Assembly: GCA_012520645.1 (NCBI GenBank)
Contig: JAAYNV010000027.1
Span: forward strand, 1 to 64,000
DNA: 64,000 bases
Direction of reading: 5' to 3'
Origin: Clostridiales bacterium
GTDB taxonomy: Bacteria; Bacillota; Clostridia; Lachnospirales; Lachnospiraceae
The translations under genes and the position numbers were made by a program. Positions 54,932-63,653 of this stretch are shown piece after piece (within the stretch, counting starts at the first letter, position 1; every line of letters begins with the position of its first letter). The notes below the pieces were generated by a model that saw nothing but the letters and a program-made list of their open reading frames with translations, did no database searches and was not told the DNA's origin.

Positions 54932-55524
54932 GTATGATTCCATATGTGATTGAACAGACTGGCAGAGGAGAGAGAAGCTATGACATTTTTTCTCGGTTAT
55001 TGTCAGACCGGATCGTTTTTCTTGGGGAAGAGGTCAGTGACGTATCTGCTGGTGTCATTATCGCGCAGCTTTTGTTTCTGGAAGCGCAGGATCCTGATAA
55101 GGATATTCAGTTGTATATCAACAGTCCAGGAGGTTCGGTGACTGCCGGTTTTGCAATTTATGATACAATGCAGTATATTAAGTGTGATGTATCTACAATC
55201 TGTATAGGACTTGCAGCGAGTTTTGGAGCTTTTTTGCTGGCGGGCGGGACAAAGGGGAAACGGATTGCGCTGCCCAATGCGGAAATTATGATCCATCAGC
55301 CGGCAATCCACGGAAACGGCATTCAGGGACAGGCAACAGATATTCAGATCGTGTCCGAACATATGCAGAGGAGTAAACAGCGGTTGAACCGTATTCTGGC
55401 AGAAAACACGGGACGGGCAATCGAGGAGATTGCGGCAGATACAGAGCGTGACAATTATATGTCTTCAAAAGAAGCTTTGGAGTATGGATTGATCGATAAG
55501 ATTTTAGACAAACGAGAAGTTTAG
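54928..55524 (+). CDS. ClpP-family serine protease
   Basis: A 198-aa ClpP-type peptidase with an intact triad: Ser in [14 protein letters not shown] (near residue 95), His in EIMIHQPA (near 120), and Asp in [12 protein letters not shown] (near 170). The neighbours are not tig/clpX, the usual context of the main ClpP, so this is probably a second paralogue. It needs a Clp ATPase for protein degradation. Translationally coupled to the AraC-type gene. Confidence 0.92.
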   Translation: MSMIPYVIEQTGRGERSYDIFSRLLSDRIVFLGEEVSDVSAGVIIAQLLFLEAQDPDKDIQLYINSPGGSVTAGFAIYDTMQYIKCDVSTICIGLAASFGAFLLAGGTKGKRIALPNAEIMIHQPAIHGNGIQGQATDIQIVSEHMQRSKQRLNRILAENTGRAIEEIAADTERDNYMSSKEALEYGLIDKILDKREV

Positions 55525-55596
55525 AAAAAGCCTGATACGGTGCATATTCTTACGGGAAGAATTATTACACTCCTAAGATTTAGTCACAGGTCAGGG

Positions 55597-55637
55597 AAAA
55601 GGTGCAGTGCTGGAAGAAATGGCGCTGCACCTTTTTG
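55597..55637. terminator. Terminator between clpP paralogue and cotJC
   Basis: Stem AAAAGGTGCAGTGC / GCGCTGCACCTTTT (one G-T pair) with T-rich ends on both strands serves both convergent genes. A second small hairpin (GAGGAGC / GCTCCTC) lies at 55657-55676. Confidence 0.75.
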
Positions 55638-55683
55638 GGATAAGAAGAAACAGGTGGAGGAGCATGGAGGCTCCTCTTTGTCG

Positions 55684-56292
55684 TTAGGACTTACAGCGGT
55701 CAAATTCCGGATTGAACTGATAGAAGTTTTTGGCATCCAGTTTTTCCTGTGCCAGACGGAGGGCTTCACCGAAACGCTGGTAGTGGATGATTTCCCTTGC
55801 ACGCAGGAATTTGATGGCATCATAAACATCCGGGTTATCCCATGCGGTACGCAGGATGTTATCGTAGGTCGAGCGCGCCTTTTGTTCGGCAGCCATATCC
55901 TCATGGAGATCGGTAATAATATCTCCCTTGGACTGGAACTGGCACGCATTGAATGGTACGCCGCCTGCGGCCTGTGGCCAGAGAGCGAGAGTGTGGTCGA
56001 TGTAGTAGGGACCGAAGCCGGATTTTTCAATTTCTTCCATACTAAGGTCGCGGGTTAATTGATGGACGATGGCACCGACCATTTCGAAGTGGCCCAGTTC
56101 TTCGGTTCCGATATCAGTCAATAAACTTGCAATTTCCCGATAGGGAATCGTATAGCGCTGGGAAAGATAACGCATGGATGCACCCAGTTCACCGTCCGGT
56201 CCACCGTACTGGCTGATGATAAACTGTGCCAGCTTGGCATTTGGTTCCTTGATGTTTATGGGGTATTGCAGTCTTTTTTCATAGCTCCACAT
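55684..56292 (-). CDS. cotJC: Spore coat protein CotJC (manganese catalase-like)
   Basis: A 202-aa di-metal ferritin-like protein of the spore coat, related to manganese catalases. The metal-binding Glu/His residues show in TDIGTEELGHFEMVGAIVHQ, DLHEDMAAEQKARSTY and LRAREIIHYQRFGEAL. Together with CotJA and CotJB it forms the operon cotJABC, expressed in the mother cell during sporulation in B. subtilis. Confidence 0.95.
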   Translation of the reverse strand: MWSYEKRLQYPINIKEPNAKLAQFIISQYGGPDGELGASMRYLSQRYTIPYREIASLLTDIGTEELGHFEMVGAIVHQLTRDLSMEEIEKSGFGPYYIDHTLALWPQAAGGVPFNACQFQSKGDIITDLHEDMAAEQKARSTYDNILRTAWDNPDVYDAIKFLRAREIIHYQRFGEALRLAQEKLDAKNFYQFNPEFDRCKS

Positions 56293-56295
56293 TCT

Positions 56296-56562
56296 TTAAC
56301 ACACTCCTTCCCATGGAAGCGGCATATTTGCCCATTTCCATTCACTGCTGTAGCCGTCTGCGGTAGAGAGATTTAAAGGACCATATTTCATGGCATATTC
56401 CCGTTTCATTTGATTGAGCAGGCGTACATAATGATTAAAATAATCCTGCGCCTGACTGTCACAGGAATGTGTATCCAGATACAGCGTCAGATCGACTACA
56501 GCAAAGCTGACCTTGCTGATATCACAGAGCATCCGTTCCCGGTCATTTTTGCATTGCATCAT
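56296..56562 (-). CDS. cotJB: Spore coat protein CotJB
   Basis: An 88-aa coat protein with the family segments FAVVDLTLYLDTHSCDSQAQ and KYGPLNLSTADG, ending in the Trp-rich EWKWANMPLPWEG. Start at ATG 56562, 9 nt after GGAAGGAG; its ATGA overlaps the cotJA stop by 4 bp. Confidence 0.92.
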   Translation of the reverse strand: MMQCKNDRERMLCDISKVSFAVVDLTLYLDTHSCDSQAQDYFNHYVRLLNQMKREYAMKYGPLNLSTADGYSSEWKWANMPLPWEGVC

Positions 56563-56732
56563 TTTACACATCTCCTTCCAGTAAACGGTTTGTTCAATTC
56601 AGGAAAGAGGGTGCCGTTGCAGAAGCCTTCCTCCAGGTTTTCGTAGAGAATCGGGCGTTCCTGCCAGGGAACGTATGCCATGGCAAGTGGAAAACGATCA
56701 CGATAATCTTCGAACTTTGGATAGTCATTCAT
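56559..56732 (-). CDS. cotJA: Spore coat-associated protein CotJA
   Basis: A 57-aa protein with the CotJA signature LAMAYVPWQERPILYENLEE followed by GTLFPELNKPF. ATG 56732 has GGAGA 7 nt upstream; upstream in-frame starts have no RBS and add an unlikely N-terminus. First gene of cotJABC. Confidence 0.9.
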   Translation of the reverse strand: MNDYPKFEDYRDRFPLAMAYVPWQERPILYENLEEGFCNGTLFPELNKPFTGRRCVK

Positions 56733-56837
56733 AAAATTTCTCCGAAACATATATATTTTTATATTATGGTATGCAAAAGGGAGAAAACGGGTCCTGAAGA
56801 AAGAACGGGGTGGATGGAATAGAAGAGTGTAGGAGAA

Positions 56838-56880
56838 CAAAAAGAAAGGGATTCTGAGCACATGCTTCTGGAATCCCTTA
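56838..56880 (-). terminator. Terminator of ilvE
   Basis: On the minus strand a stem AAGGGATTC / GAATCCCTT with a 16-nt loop is followed by TCTTTTTG, directly after the ilvE stop. Confidence 0.8.
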
Positions 56881-56893
56881 ATTATGTATCAAC

Positions 56894-57919
56894 TTATTTA
56901 ATAACTTTGATCCAGCCTTCCGGAGCCTCAATACGACCCATCTGGATACCGGTCAGTGTCTCATATAACTTCTGGGTAGTCGGACCCATCTTTTCCATAC
57001 CGCTTGGCAGGCAGATTTCCTTGCCGTGGTCTACGATTTTTCCGACCGGAGAGATAACAGCAGCAGTACCACACAGACCACATTCTGCAAAATCCTTTAC
57101 CTCATCCAGATATACTTCACGTTCTTCCACTTCTAAGCCGAGATATTCCTTTGCAACATAAAGTAAGGAACGACGTGTGATGGAAGGAAGGATGCTGTCT
57201 GACTTCGGAGTTACTACCTTATTGTCCTTGGTGACGAACAGGAAGTTTGCGCCGCCTGTTTCCTCTACCTTGGTTCTGGTAGCAGCGTCCAGATACATGT
57301 TTTCATCATAGCCCTCTTCATGAGCAGATACGATGGCATGTAAGCTCATTGCATAGTTGAGACCGGCTTTGATATGACCTGTACCATGTGGTGCAGCACG
57401 GTCAAAATCACTGACACGGATAGTCAGAGGTTTTGCACCGCCTTTAAAGTAAGGTCCAACCGGAGTCGCAAAAATACGGAACTGATATTCAGTGGCAGGT
57501 TTTACACCGATAACCGGATTGCTGCCAAACATATAAGGTCTGATATATAAAGTAGCGCCACTTCCATAAGGCGGTACGAAGGATTCATTTGCTGCCACAG
57601 TTTCCACAACAGCTTCTACAAAGCGTTCCTCCGGGAACACCGGCATTTCCAGTCTTTTTGCAGAATCTGCCATTCGGCTTGCGTTTAAGTCAGGACGGAA
57701 GACTACGATGCGCCCGTCTTCGGTTGTGTAAGCTTTCATACCTTCAAAAATTGTCTGTGCATACTGAAGGACGCCCGCACATTCATTTAATACAATATTG
57801 GCATCAGAAGTAAGAGTACCTTTGTCCCATGTGCCATCTTTATAGTTGGAGACATATCTTTTGTCGGTCTGAATATAACCGAAGCCAAGATTTTCCCAGT
57901 CAATATTTTGCTTTTCCAT
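56894..57919 (-). CDS. ilvE: Branched-chain amino acid aminotransferase
   Basis: A fold-type IV PLP aminotransferase that makes Leu, Ile and Val from their keto acids. The PLP Lys is in GTGHIKAGLNYAMSL, with upstream FEGMKAYTTEDGRIVVFRPD and the later EETGGANFLFV. 341 aa, the eukaryote-like long class. Start ATG 57919, with GGAGG 7 nt upstream (the ATG just before it, at 57922, is an alternative). Transcribed alone on the minus strand. Confidence 0.94.
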   Translation of the reverse strand: MEKQNIDWENLGFGYIQTDKRYVSNYKDGTWDKGTLTSDANIVLNECAGVLQYAQTIFEGMKAYTTEDGRIVVFRPDLNASRMADSAKRLEMPVFPEERFVEAVVETVAANESFVPPYGSGATLYIRPYMFGSNPVIGVKPATEYQFRIFATPVGPYFKGGAKPLTIRVSDFDRAAPHGTGHIKAGLNYAMSLHAIVSAHEEGYDENMYLDAATRTKVEETGGANFLFVTKDNKVVTPKSDSILPSITRRSLLYVAKEYLGLEVEEREVYLDEVKDFAECGLCGTAAVISPVGKIVDHGKEICLPSGMEKMGPTTQKLYETLTGIQMGRIEAPEGWIKVIK

Positions 57920-58053
57920 CATTTTCCTCCATTCTGCCTTTGAACCGGCAAGTACATTATGTTGAAGTTTCTGTTGAATTAACTTCCTTGCGTTATTATA
58001 CATCAATCTTTATCGTTTTTCCATGGGATTTTCAAAGAATGTAGAAATAAATT

Positions 58054-58082
58054 TTGACACAGGTACAAAAATATGTTAAAGT
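58054..58082 (+). promoter_or_regulatory. Promoter of the HAD-ptsHI leader
   Basis: TTGACA (58054-58059), 17 bp, TAAAGT (58077-58082) with an extended TGT before the -10. The RNA start is expected near 58089, about 20 nt before the first RAT. Confidence 0.65.
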
Positions 58083-58109
58083 ATTTATAAAGAAGAAGAC
58101 ACATTATTT

Positions 58110-58192
58110 GGATTGTTACTGGTAATGCAGGCTAAACCAACTATCAAAAGATGCATATTGGAGCATCGTTGTTGAAGTTGGTTTATTTTTTT
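58110..58192 (+). promoter_or_regulatory. First RAT antiterminator / terminator module
   Basis: 58110-58138 reads GGATTGTTACTGGTAATGCA then GGCTAAACC, which matches the ribonucleic antiterminator recognised by BglG/LicT/SacY proteins (GGATTGTTACTG...GCAGGCAAAACC). Its 3' part overlaps a terminator: TAAACCAACT (58133-58142) pairs with AGTTGGTTTA (58176-58185), followed by T7. The two folds exclude each other, as in known RAT switches. Confidence 0.9.
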
Positions 58193-58230
58193 ATACAATT
58201 AGGAAACGTTGTTCCCGTATTAGAAAAAAT

Positions 58231-58310
58231 GGATTGTGACTGTTCGGCAGGCAAAACCTAAGGTATGGATAGGAGGTTCTCTGTATCCGGACTTAGGTTT
58301 TTTGTGTTTT
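58231..58310 (+). promoter_or_regulatory. Second RAT antiterminator / terminator module
   Basis: 58231-58259 reads GGATTGTGACTGTTCGGCAG then GCAAAACCT, again a RAT match. AAAACCTAAG (58253-58262) pairs with CTTAGGTTTT (58292-58301), followed by TTGTGTTTT, giving a second overlapping terminator. It lies ~55 bp before the HAD gene. Confidence 0.9.
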
Positions 58311-58364
58311 ATGACAAGGGTGCTGTGACAGAGGGGTATGGGAATATACAGGAGGATATGATCG

Positions 58365-59183
58365 ATGGTGAAATATATTTTTCTGGACATAGATGGAACG
58401 TTACTTGGTAAAGGCGGCAGGGTGCCGGCATCTGCCGTTGATGCGGTTCAAACGGCACAAAAGAGAGGAAATAAGGTTTTTCTGTGTACGGGAAGATCAA
58501 AGGGAGAGATACCAAAACAGGTATGGGAAATGGGCTTTGATGGTATCGTAGGAAGTGCAGGCGCTTACGTGGAGGCTGAGGGCAGGGTGCTTTTTCATCG
58601 GCCGATGTCAGGGGAAATGGTAAAACGGCTGATGGAATGTCTGAAAGAATGGGATGCTTATTATGCCATGGAAACAAATGAGAAGGCATGGATGACAAAG
58701 GAACATTTTGAAAAAGTAAACAAGAAATTTGAAAATATGGACATCTGGGAGGATGAAGTACGAAAAGAGTTTTTAGAAAGTTTTGGAGTTTGCAAAAGCG
58801 TTCTTGAAATGGAAGGTGTCAATAAATGTATTTATTATGAATGCACCGCTTCGATTGAAGAGATGCAGGAAAAATTGCCGGAATTTACGATTTTGCCGAG
58901 TAGTATTGAAAATAGTGGAAAGAATAATGGGGAAATCTCTGAAAAGGGGATGAGTAAGGCAAAAGGAATTGAGGTTTTACAGCAATATTATCATATTGAG
59001 AGATCGGATATCATTTGCTTTGGAGACGGACTGAATGATATGGAAATGATTGAGTTTGCCGGAATTGGTGTTGCAATGGAAAATGGGGCAGAGGAATTAA
59101 AGAAAATAGCGGATTATGTGACCGATCATGTGGACGAGAATGGTCTGAGCAAGGGATTTTGTAAGCTTGGACTGATTGGGTAA
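58365..59183 (+). CDS. Cof-type HAD-IIB hydrolase
   Basis: A 272-aa HAD phosphatase with motif I FLDIDGTLLGKG (two catalytic Asp), motif II CTGRS, and motif III/IV KAKGIEVL...GDGLNDMEMIEFAG. Cof-type members dephosphorylate small sugar or nucleotide phosphates; the substrate is unknown. ATAGGAGGA lies before the ATG. First gene after the tandem RAT leader and likely co-transcribed with ptsH and ptsI, so a sugar-phosphate substrate is plausible. Confidence 0.9.
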   Translation: MVKYIFLDIDGTLLGKGGRVPASAVDAVQTAQKRGNKVFLCTGRSKGEIPKQVWEMGFDGIVGSAGAYVEAEGRVLFHRPMSGEMVKRLMECLKEWDAYYAMETNEKAWMTKEHFEKVNKKFENMDIWEDEVRKEFLESFGVCKSVLEMEGVNKCIYYECTASIEEMQEKLPEFTILPSSIENSGKNNGEISEKGMSKAKGIEVLQQYYHIERSDIICFGDGLNDMEMIEFAGIGVAMENGAEELKKIADYVTDHVDENGLSKGFCKLGLIG

Positions 59184-59304
59184 AAGTAAATGTGCAAAGA
59201 TGCGGAAGAATAATCCAGGGAGAGATAGCATTATTGCATGGGAAGTAGCCGCCGTAGGCGGATCACTTATAATTTATCATAATAAAGGAAAAGGAGAAAA
59301 GAAC

Positions 59305-59562
59305 ATGAAAAATTTCAAGTATGTAGTACAGGATGAAGTAGGACTTCATGCAAGACCGGCAGGACTGTTAGTAAAGGAGGCTGGCAAGGCAGCTTCAGCA
59401 GTTACCATTGAGTGTAAGGGAAAGACTGCAGATGCAAAGAGACTGCTTGCAGTGATGGGACTTGGTGTTAAGAAGGGAGACGAAATAACGATTACGGTAG
59501 ATGGGGCAGATGAAGCGGCAGTAGCTGCATCTTTGGAGGAATTTTGCAAAAATAATCTGTAA
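59305..59562 (+). CDS. ptsH: Phosphocarrier protein HPr
   Basis: An 85-aa PTS phosphocarrier. His15, the site phosphorylated by enzyme I, is in VGLHARPAG. At residue 46, normally the Ser phosphorylated by HPr kinase, this protein has Arg (ADAKRLLAVMGLGV, residues 42-55). It can therefore shuttle phosphate but should not take the Ser-P form used for catabolite repression through CcpA. ATG 59305 follows AAAGGAG; an upstream in-frame start at 59176 gives an implausible extension. Confidence 0.94.
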   Translation: MKNFKYVVQDEVGLHARPAGLLVKEAGKAASAVTIECKGKTADAKRLLAVMGLGVKKGDEITITVDGADEAAVAASLEEFCKNNL

Positions 59563-59583
59563 GAAGCGAAAGAGGGTGGTTAT

Positions 59584-61212
59584 ATGGTTGTATTAAAAGG
59601 AAAAAGCGTTTTTCATGATGTCTGTATGGGGAAAATCGTATTCTACAAACGGAAGGAGCATACGATCAAACGTTACAAGGTAGAAGATACCGAAGGTGAA
59701 TTGAAACGTTTCAGAGAGGCGAAGGAAACCGCGCTGGCACAGCTGAAAGAACTGTATAATAGAACGGTGGCAGATGTGGGCGAGGCAAATGCAGCAATTT
59801 TTGAAATTCATCAGATGATGTTAGAAGATCTTGATTATGTCGAATCCATTGAAAACATCATTACTTCCCAACAGGTCAATCTGGAATATGCCATTGGCGC
59901 TACTTCGGATAATTTTTCTGCAATGTTCTCAGCCATGGATGATGCCTATATGCAGGGAAGGGCTGCAGATGTAAAGGATGTATCGGAACGGCTTTTAGCG
60001 GTTCTGTTAGGAGAAGAGGAAAGCCTGAATCAGCTGACAGAGCCAGTCGTGATTGCAGCAGATGATTTGGTACCGAGTGAGACCGTACAGCTTGATAAGA
60101 GTAAAGTACTTGGTTTTATCATGCAGAATGGTTCGACCAATTCCCATACGGCAATTCTTGCAAGAAGCATGGGTATTCCGGCGATTGTCGGACTGGGAGA
60201 AAAGTTGTGCGAGGATTATAACGGCAAAAAGGTTGTCGTGGATGGTTTTGACGGAGCGGTGTATATTGATCCGGATTCGGAGACTGAAGCAAGGATGCAG
60301 GAAAAAATGCAGCAGGCAAAAGCTCATAAAGAGATGCTTCAGGAATTAAAGGGCAAGGAAAATGTTACCAGGGATGGCAGAAAAGTTAAAATTTTTGCTA
60401 ACATCGGGAAGACAGCGGATCTTGCCAATGTCCTTGCGAATGATGCAGGCGGTATCGGATTGTTTCGAAGCGAGTTCCTGTATTTGGAAAATGATGATTA
60501 TCCGACTGAGGAGCAGCAGTTTGCTGCCTATAAGCAGGCAGCTGAAACAATGGCGGGGAAAACGGTGGTAATCCGTACACTGGATATCGGTGCCGATAAA
60601 CAGGCAGATTATTTTAAACTGGACAAAGAAGAAAATCCGGCGCTTGGTTACCGTGCAATTCGCATCTGTCTGACGAGAACAGAGATTTTCAAAACACAGC
60701 TTCGTGCACTCTACCGGGCTTCCATGTTTGGCAATATTGCGATCATGTATCCGATGATCACTTCAGTAGAGGAAGTACGACAGATTAAAGAAATTGAGAA
60801 GGAAGTCAGAGAAGAACTGAAAAAGGAAGGCATTCCGTTCAAAGAGGATGTGGAGACCGGAATTATGATCGAGACACCGGCTGCAGCTCTGGTCAGTGAT
60901 GAACTTGCAAAGGAAGTGGATTTCTTTAGTGTAGGAACCAATGATCTGACCCAGTATACGCTTGCAATTGACAGGCAGAATCAGAATCTGGAACCTTTCT
61001 ATAATCCGCATCATAAGGCAATTTTGCGGTTGATACAGATGGCAGCGGACAATGCCCATGCAGAGGGAAAGTGGATTGGAATTTGTGGCGAACTGGGAGC
61101 AGATACGGCTTTAACAGAAGAATTTTTACGTATGGGAATTGATGAGTTAAGTGTATCACCCAGTATGGTCTTAGAGGTACGTAAAAAGGTGCGGGAACTG
61201 GATTTGAGTTGA
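59584..61212 (+). CDS. ptsI: PTS enzyme I
   Basis: Phosphoenolpyruvate-protein phosphotransferase, which passes phosphate from PEP to HPr. The active-site His is in QNGSTNSHTAILARSMGIPA (near residue 190), and the PEP-binding C-terminal barrel shows GIGLFRSEFLYLE, RTLDIGADKQADYF, and DFFSVGTNDLTQYTLAIDRQ. 542 aa, slightly short of the usual ~570. 21 bp after ptsH, same transcript. Confidence 0.96.
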   Translation: MVVLKGKSVFHDVCMGKIVFYKRKEHTIKRYKVEDTEGELKRFREAKETALAQLKELYNRTVADVGEANAAIFEIHQMMLEDLDYVESIENIITSQQVNLEYAIGATSDNFSAMFSAMDDAYMQGRAADVKDVSERLLAVLLGEEESLNQLTEPVVIAADDLVPSETVQLDKSKVLGFIMQNGSTNSHTAILARSMGIPAIVGLGEKLCEDYNGKKVVVDGFDGAVYIDPDSETEARMQEKMQQAKAHKEMLQELKGKENVTRDGRKVKIFANIGKTADLANVLANDAGGIGLFRSEFLYLENDDYPTEEQQFAAYKQAAETMAGKTVVIRTLDIGADKQADYFKLDKEENPALGYRAIRICLTRTEIFKTQLRALYRASMFGNIAIMYPMITSVEEVRQIKEIEKEVREELKKEGIPFKEDVETGIMIETPAAALVSDELAKEVDFFSVGTNDLTQYTLAIDRQNQNLEPFYNPHHKAILRLIQMAADNAHAEGKWIGICGELGADTALTEEFLRMGIDELSVSPSMVLEVRKKVRELDLS

Positions 61213-61217
61213 TTCTG

Positions 61218-62087
61218 TCAGAAATTCGAATGACGGTAGCTGCGTGGTGTCTGTCCGGTAAGTTTTTTGAACTGCTTAATAAAATAACTGAAATTTTCAA
61301 AGCCGCATTCAAATCCGATTTCCATTATAGAGAGATCGGAGGTAGTAAGCAGCAGACAGGCGTGTTCTATACGCAGATGATTTAAGTATTCAATAAAACC
61401 TGTGCCAAAGGTGGACTTAAAATAGGTGCAGAAATATTTGGGGGACATATGCAGGAGAGTGGCAGCGTCCTCCAAATATATTTTTTCCGAAAAATGATCC
61501 TGCAGGTAGATTAAAAGACTTCGTATATCCTCCGATTTGGAGGAGAGCGGAGTCTCTTTTGTGTTTCGGGAAAGAAATAAGTTCTCGCGGTATAGATGGG
61601 AGATGATTTTGTAGAGTGCCGCTTTGGTCTGCAGCTGAAACCCTGTGAACTGTTTTTCGTTTATGGAAATAATCTCGAGAATTTCTGCCCGGATCTGTCT
61701 GTAGCAGGAACAGGTTTTTGGAAGCTGTTCCGGAAAACGGCGGTTTTTCTTTAGGGGATCCAGACAGAGGTTCTGACTGTCATCAGATAAAAGAAAGTCG
61801 AGGGAATTCAACGGAAACACATAGCTGTAATAGATGGTTCCGACCGTATCGCTGGTAATCTGGTGAAGCTGACCGGAGTTGGCAAAGCAGATATCTCCCG
61901 GTTTTAAAGTATATTCCACTCCGTCTAAAAGCAGCTGGATACAGCCGGTCATACAGTAGATGATTTCGGTTTCCGGATGCCAGTGATAGGGAATAAAAAT
62001 ATGTCCGTTTGAATCCTGACAACGATAGTGTTGGAAGGGAAAAAGTTTGGTTCCTCTCTGTAGATTTTCGCGTAGTTTAGATTTCAT
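61218..62087 (-). CDS. AraC family transcriptional regulator (cupin + HTH)
   Basis: A 289-aa regulator. A cupin sensing domain (residues ~20-100, with IPYHWHPETEIIYCMTG and LKPGDICFANSGQLHQI) is followed by a C-terminal AraC double HTH (IYLEDAATLLHMSPKYFCTY, then SIMEIGFECGFENFSYFIKQ). This layout usually senses a sugar or small metabolite. AGAGGTCC lies before the ATG on the minus strand. It is divergent from the MATE transporter, which may be its target. Confidence 0.92.
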   Translation of the reverse strand: MKSKLRENLQRGTKLFPFQHYRCQDSNGHIFIPYHWHPETEIIYCMTGCIQLLLDGVEYTLKPGDICFANSGQLHQITSDTVGTIYYSYVFPLNSLDFLLSDDSQNLCLDPLKKNRRFPEQLPKTCSCYRQIRAEILEIISINEKQFTGFQLQTKAALYKIISHLYRENLFLSRNTKETPLSSKSEDIRSLLIYLQDHFSEKIYLEDAATLLHMSPKYFCTYFKSTFGTGFIEYLNHLRIEHACLLLTTSDLSIMEIGFECGFENFSYFIKQFKKLTGQTPRSYRHSNF

Positions 62088-62256
62088 AAAAGGACCTCTT
62101 TAATCTGAATATAGTGTTATTTAGTATAAAGATAGTACAAGAATATACAGAATGTCAAGAATATAATAACATAGGTATGCAGAAAGGGCGTGAAAAAAGA
62201 GCCGTATAAAAATAGTGCAGGAACCAAAGAGAAAAAGGAAAGGGCGGAGCAGCAAA

Positions 62257-63642
62257 ATGGCAAAGAATGCGACAAGGGATATGACGGTCGGATCACCGAT
62301 GAAATTGATTTTGGGATTTTCGGTACCGCTGTTGATGGGGTTTTTATTTCAGCAGTTTTACAGTCTGGTCGATACTGTGATTGTGGGAAAGATTCTGGGT
62401 GTGGATGCTTTGGCGGCAGTTGGGTCAACCGGATCGGTCAATTTTATGGTCATAGGGTTCTGTATGGGAGTATGCAGTGGTTTTTCAATTCCAATTGCGC
62501 ATATGTTTGGTGCAAAAGACTATGTCGGAATGCGTAAATATGTAGCGAATAGTGTATGGCTTTCCGGTGTCTTTGCAGTGGTTATGACTATTGCGGTATG
62601 TGTATTATGCAGAAGTATCCTGGTTTGGATGAAAACACCATCCGATATTATAGAGCAGGCATATGAATATATTTTTATTATTTTTCTGGGTATACCGGTC
62701 ACTTATCTTTACAATATGCTGTCTGGTATTATACGTTCGCTGGGAGACGCTAAGACACCGGTCATGTTTCTGGTGATGTCGGCTGTACTCAATATTTTTC
62801 TGGATCTGTTTCTGATTCTTGTGATTCCGATGGGAGTAGCAGGAGCAGCATGGGCAACCGTAATCTCACAGGGAGTATCCGGAGTCTGCTGCCTGTTTTA
62901 TATGAGAAAGAAATTTGAAATTTTACATATCCGCAAGGAAGAGTGGAAGACAGAGCTGCAGCTGATGAAGAATCTTTGTAATATGGGTATTCCGATGGGG
63001 CTTCAGTATTCGGTTACGGCTATAGGCAGCATTATTTTGCAGACTGCGGTAAATACGCTTGGGTCTTTGGCGGTAGCCAGCATTACGGCAAGTAATAAGA
63101 TTGGCATGTTTTTCTGTTGTCCGTATGATGCAATGGGCTCTACTATGGCAACTTATGGTGGACAGAATGTGGGAGCAAAGAGATTAGACCGTGTGCATCA
63201 AGGCATGAAAGCCTGTGTCCTTTTAGGTGCGGTATATTCGGTTTTTGCATTTGGTGTACTGAGCCTGTTTGGGAAGGATCTGGCACATTTATTTGTAGAT
63301 TCGGCAGATCCAAAGCTGTCTGAACAGGTAGGTCAGTTTTTATTTATCAGTTCCATGTTTTATTTTCCGTTGGCATTGGTGAATATTGTCCGCTTCATGA
63401 TTCAGGGATTAGGATTTTCGAAATTTGCAATATTGGCAGGTGTCTGTGAGATGGTGGCAAGAGCACTGGCGGGTTTTTTACTTGTTCCGAGATTTGGGTT
63501 TATTGCAGCGTGCTATGCCAGTCCGTTGGCATGGATTTTGGCGGATCTGTTCCTGATTCCTGCATATTTTCATGTTATGAAGCGGTTGAGCCGGATGTTC
63601 GGTCTGGAAGAGGGTACAAGGCAGTACTGTAAAAGTGTATAA
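62257..63642 (+). CDS. MATE family efflux transporter
   Basis: A 461-aa transporter with 12 helices in two homologous halves. Typical segments are GFLFQQFYSLVDTVIVGKIL and VPMGVAGAAWATVISQGVSG-like (IPMGVAGAAWATVISQGVSG), then YGGQNVGAKRLDRV. It exports drugs or metabolites in exchange for Na+ or H+. ATG 62257, preceded by GGGCGGAG; an earlier in-frame start at 62215 lacks an RBS. Confidence 0.93.
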   Translation: MAKNATRDMTVGSPMKLILGFSVPLLMGFLFQQFYSLVDTVIVGKILGVDALAAVGSTGSVNFMVIGFCMGVCSGFSIPIAHMFGAKDYVGMRKYVANSVWLSGVFAVVMTIAVCVLCRSILVWMKTPSDIIEQAYEYIFIIFLGIPVTYLYNMLSGIIRSLGDAKTPVMFLVMSAVLNIFLDLFLILVIPMGVAGAAWATVISQGVSGVCCLFYMRKKFEILHIRKEEWKTELQLMKNLCNMGIPMGLQYSVTAIGSIILQTAVNTLGSLAVASITASNKIGMFFCCPYDAMGSTMATYGGQNVGAKRLDRVHQGMKACVLLGAVYSVFAFGVLSLFGKDLAHLFVDSADPKLSEQVGQFLFISSMFYFPLALVNIVRFMIQGLGFSKFAILAGVCEMVARALAGFLLVPRFGFIAACYASPLAWILADLFLIPAYFHVMKRLSRMFGLEEGTRQYCKSV

Positions 63643-63653
63643 AACAACAACGA

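Noticed and set aside
55540..56058. A 172-codon plus-strand ORF opposite cotJC
   Set aside because: cotJC on the other strand has all family motifs and belongs to cotJABC; the plus-strand ORF is its shadow.
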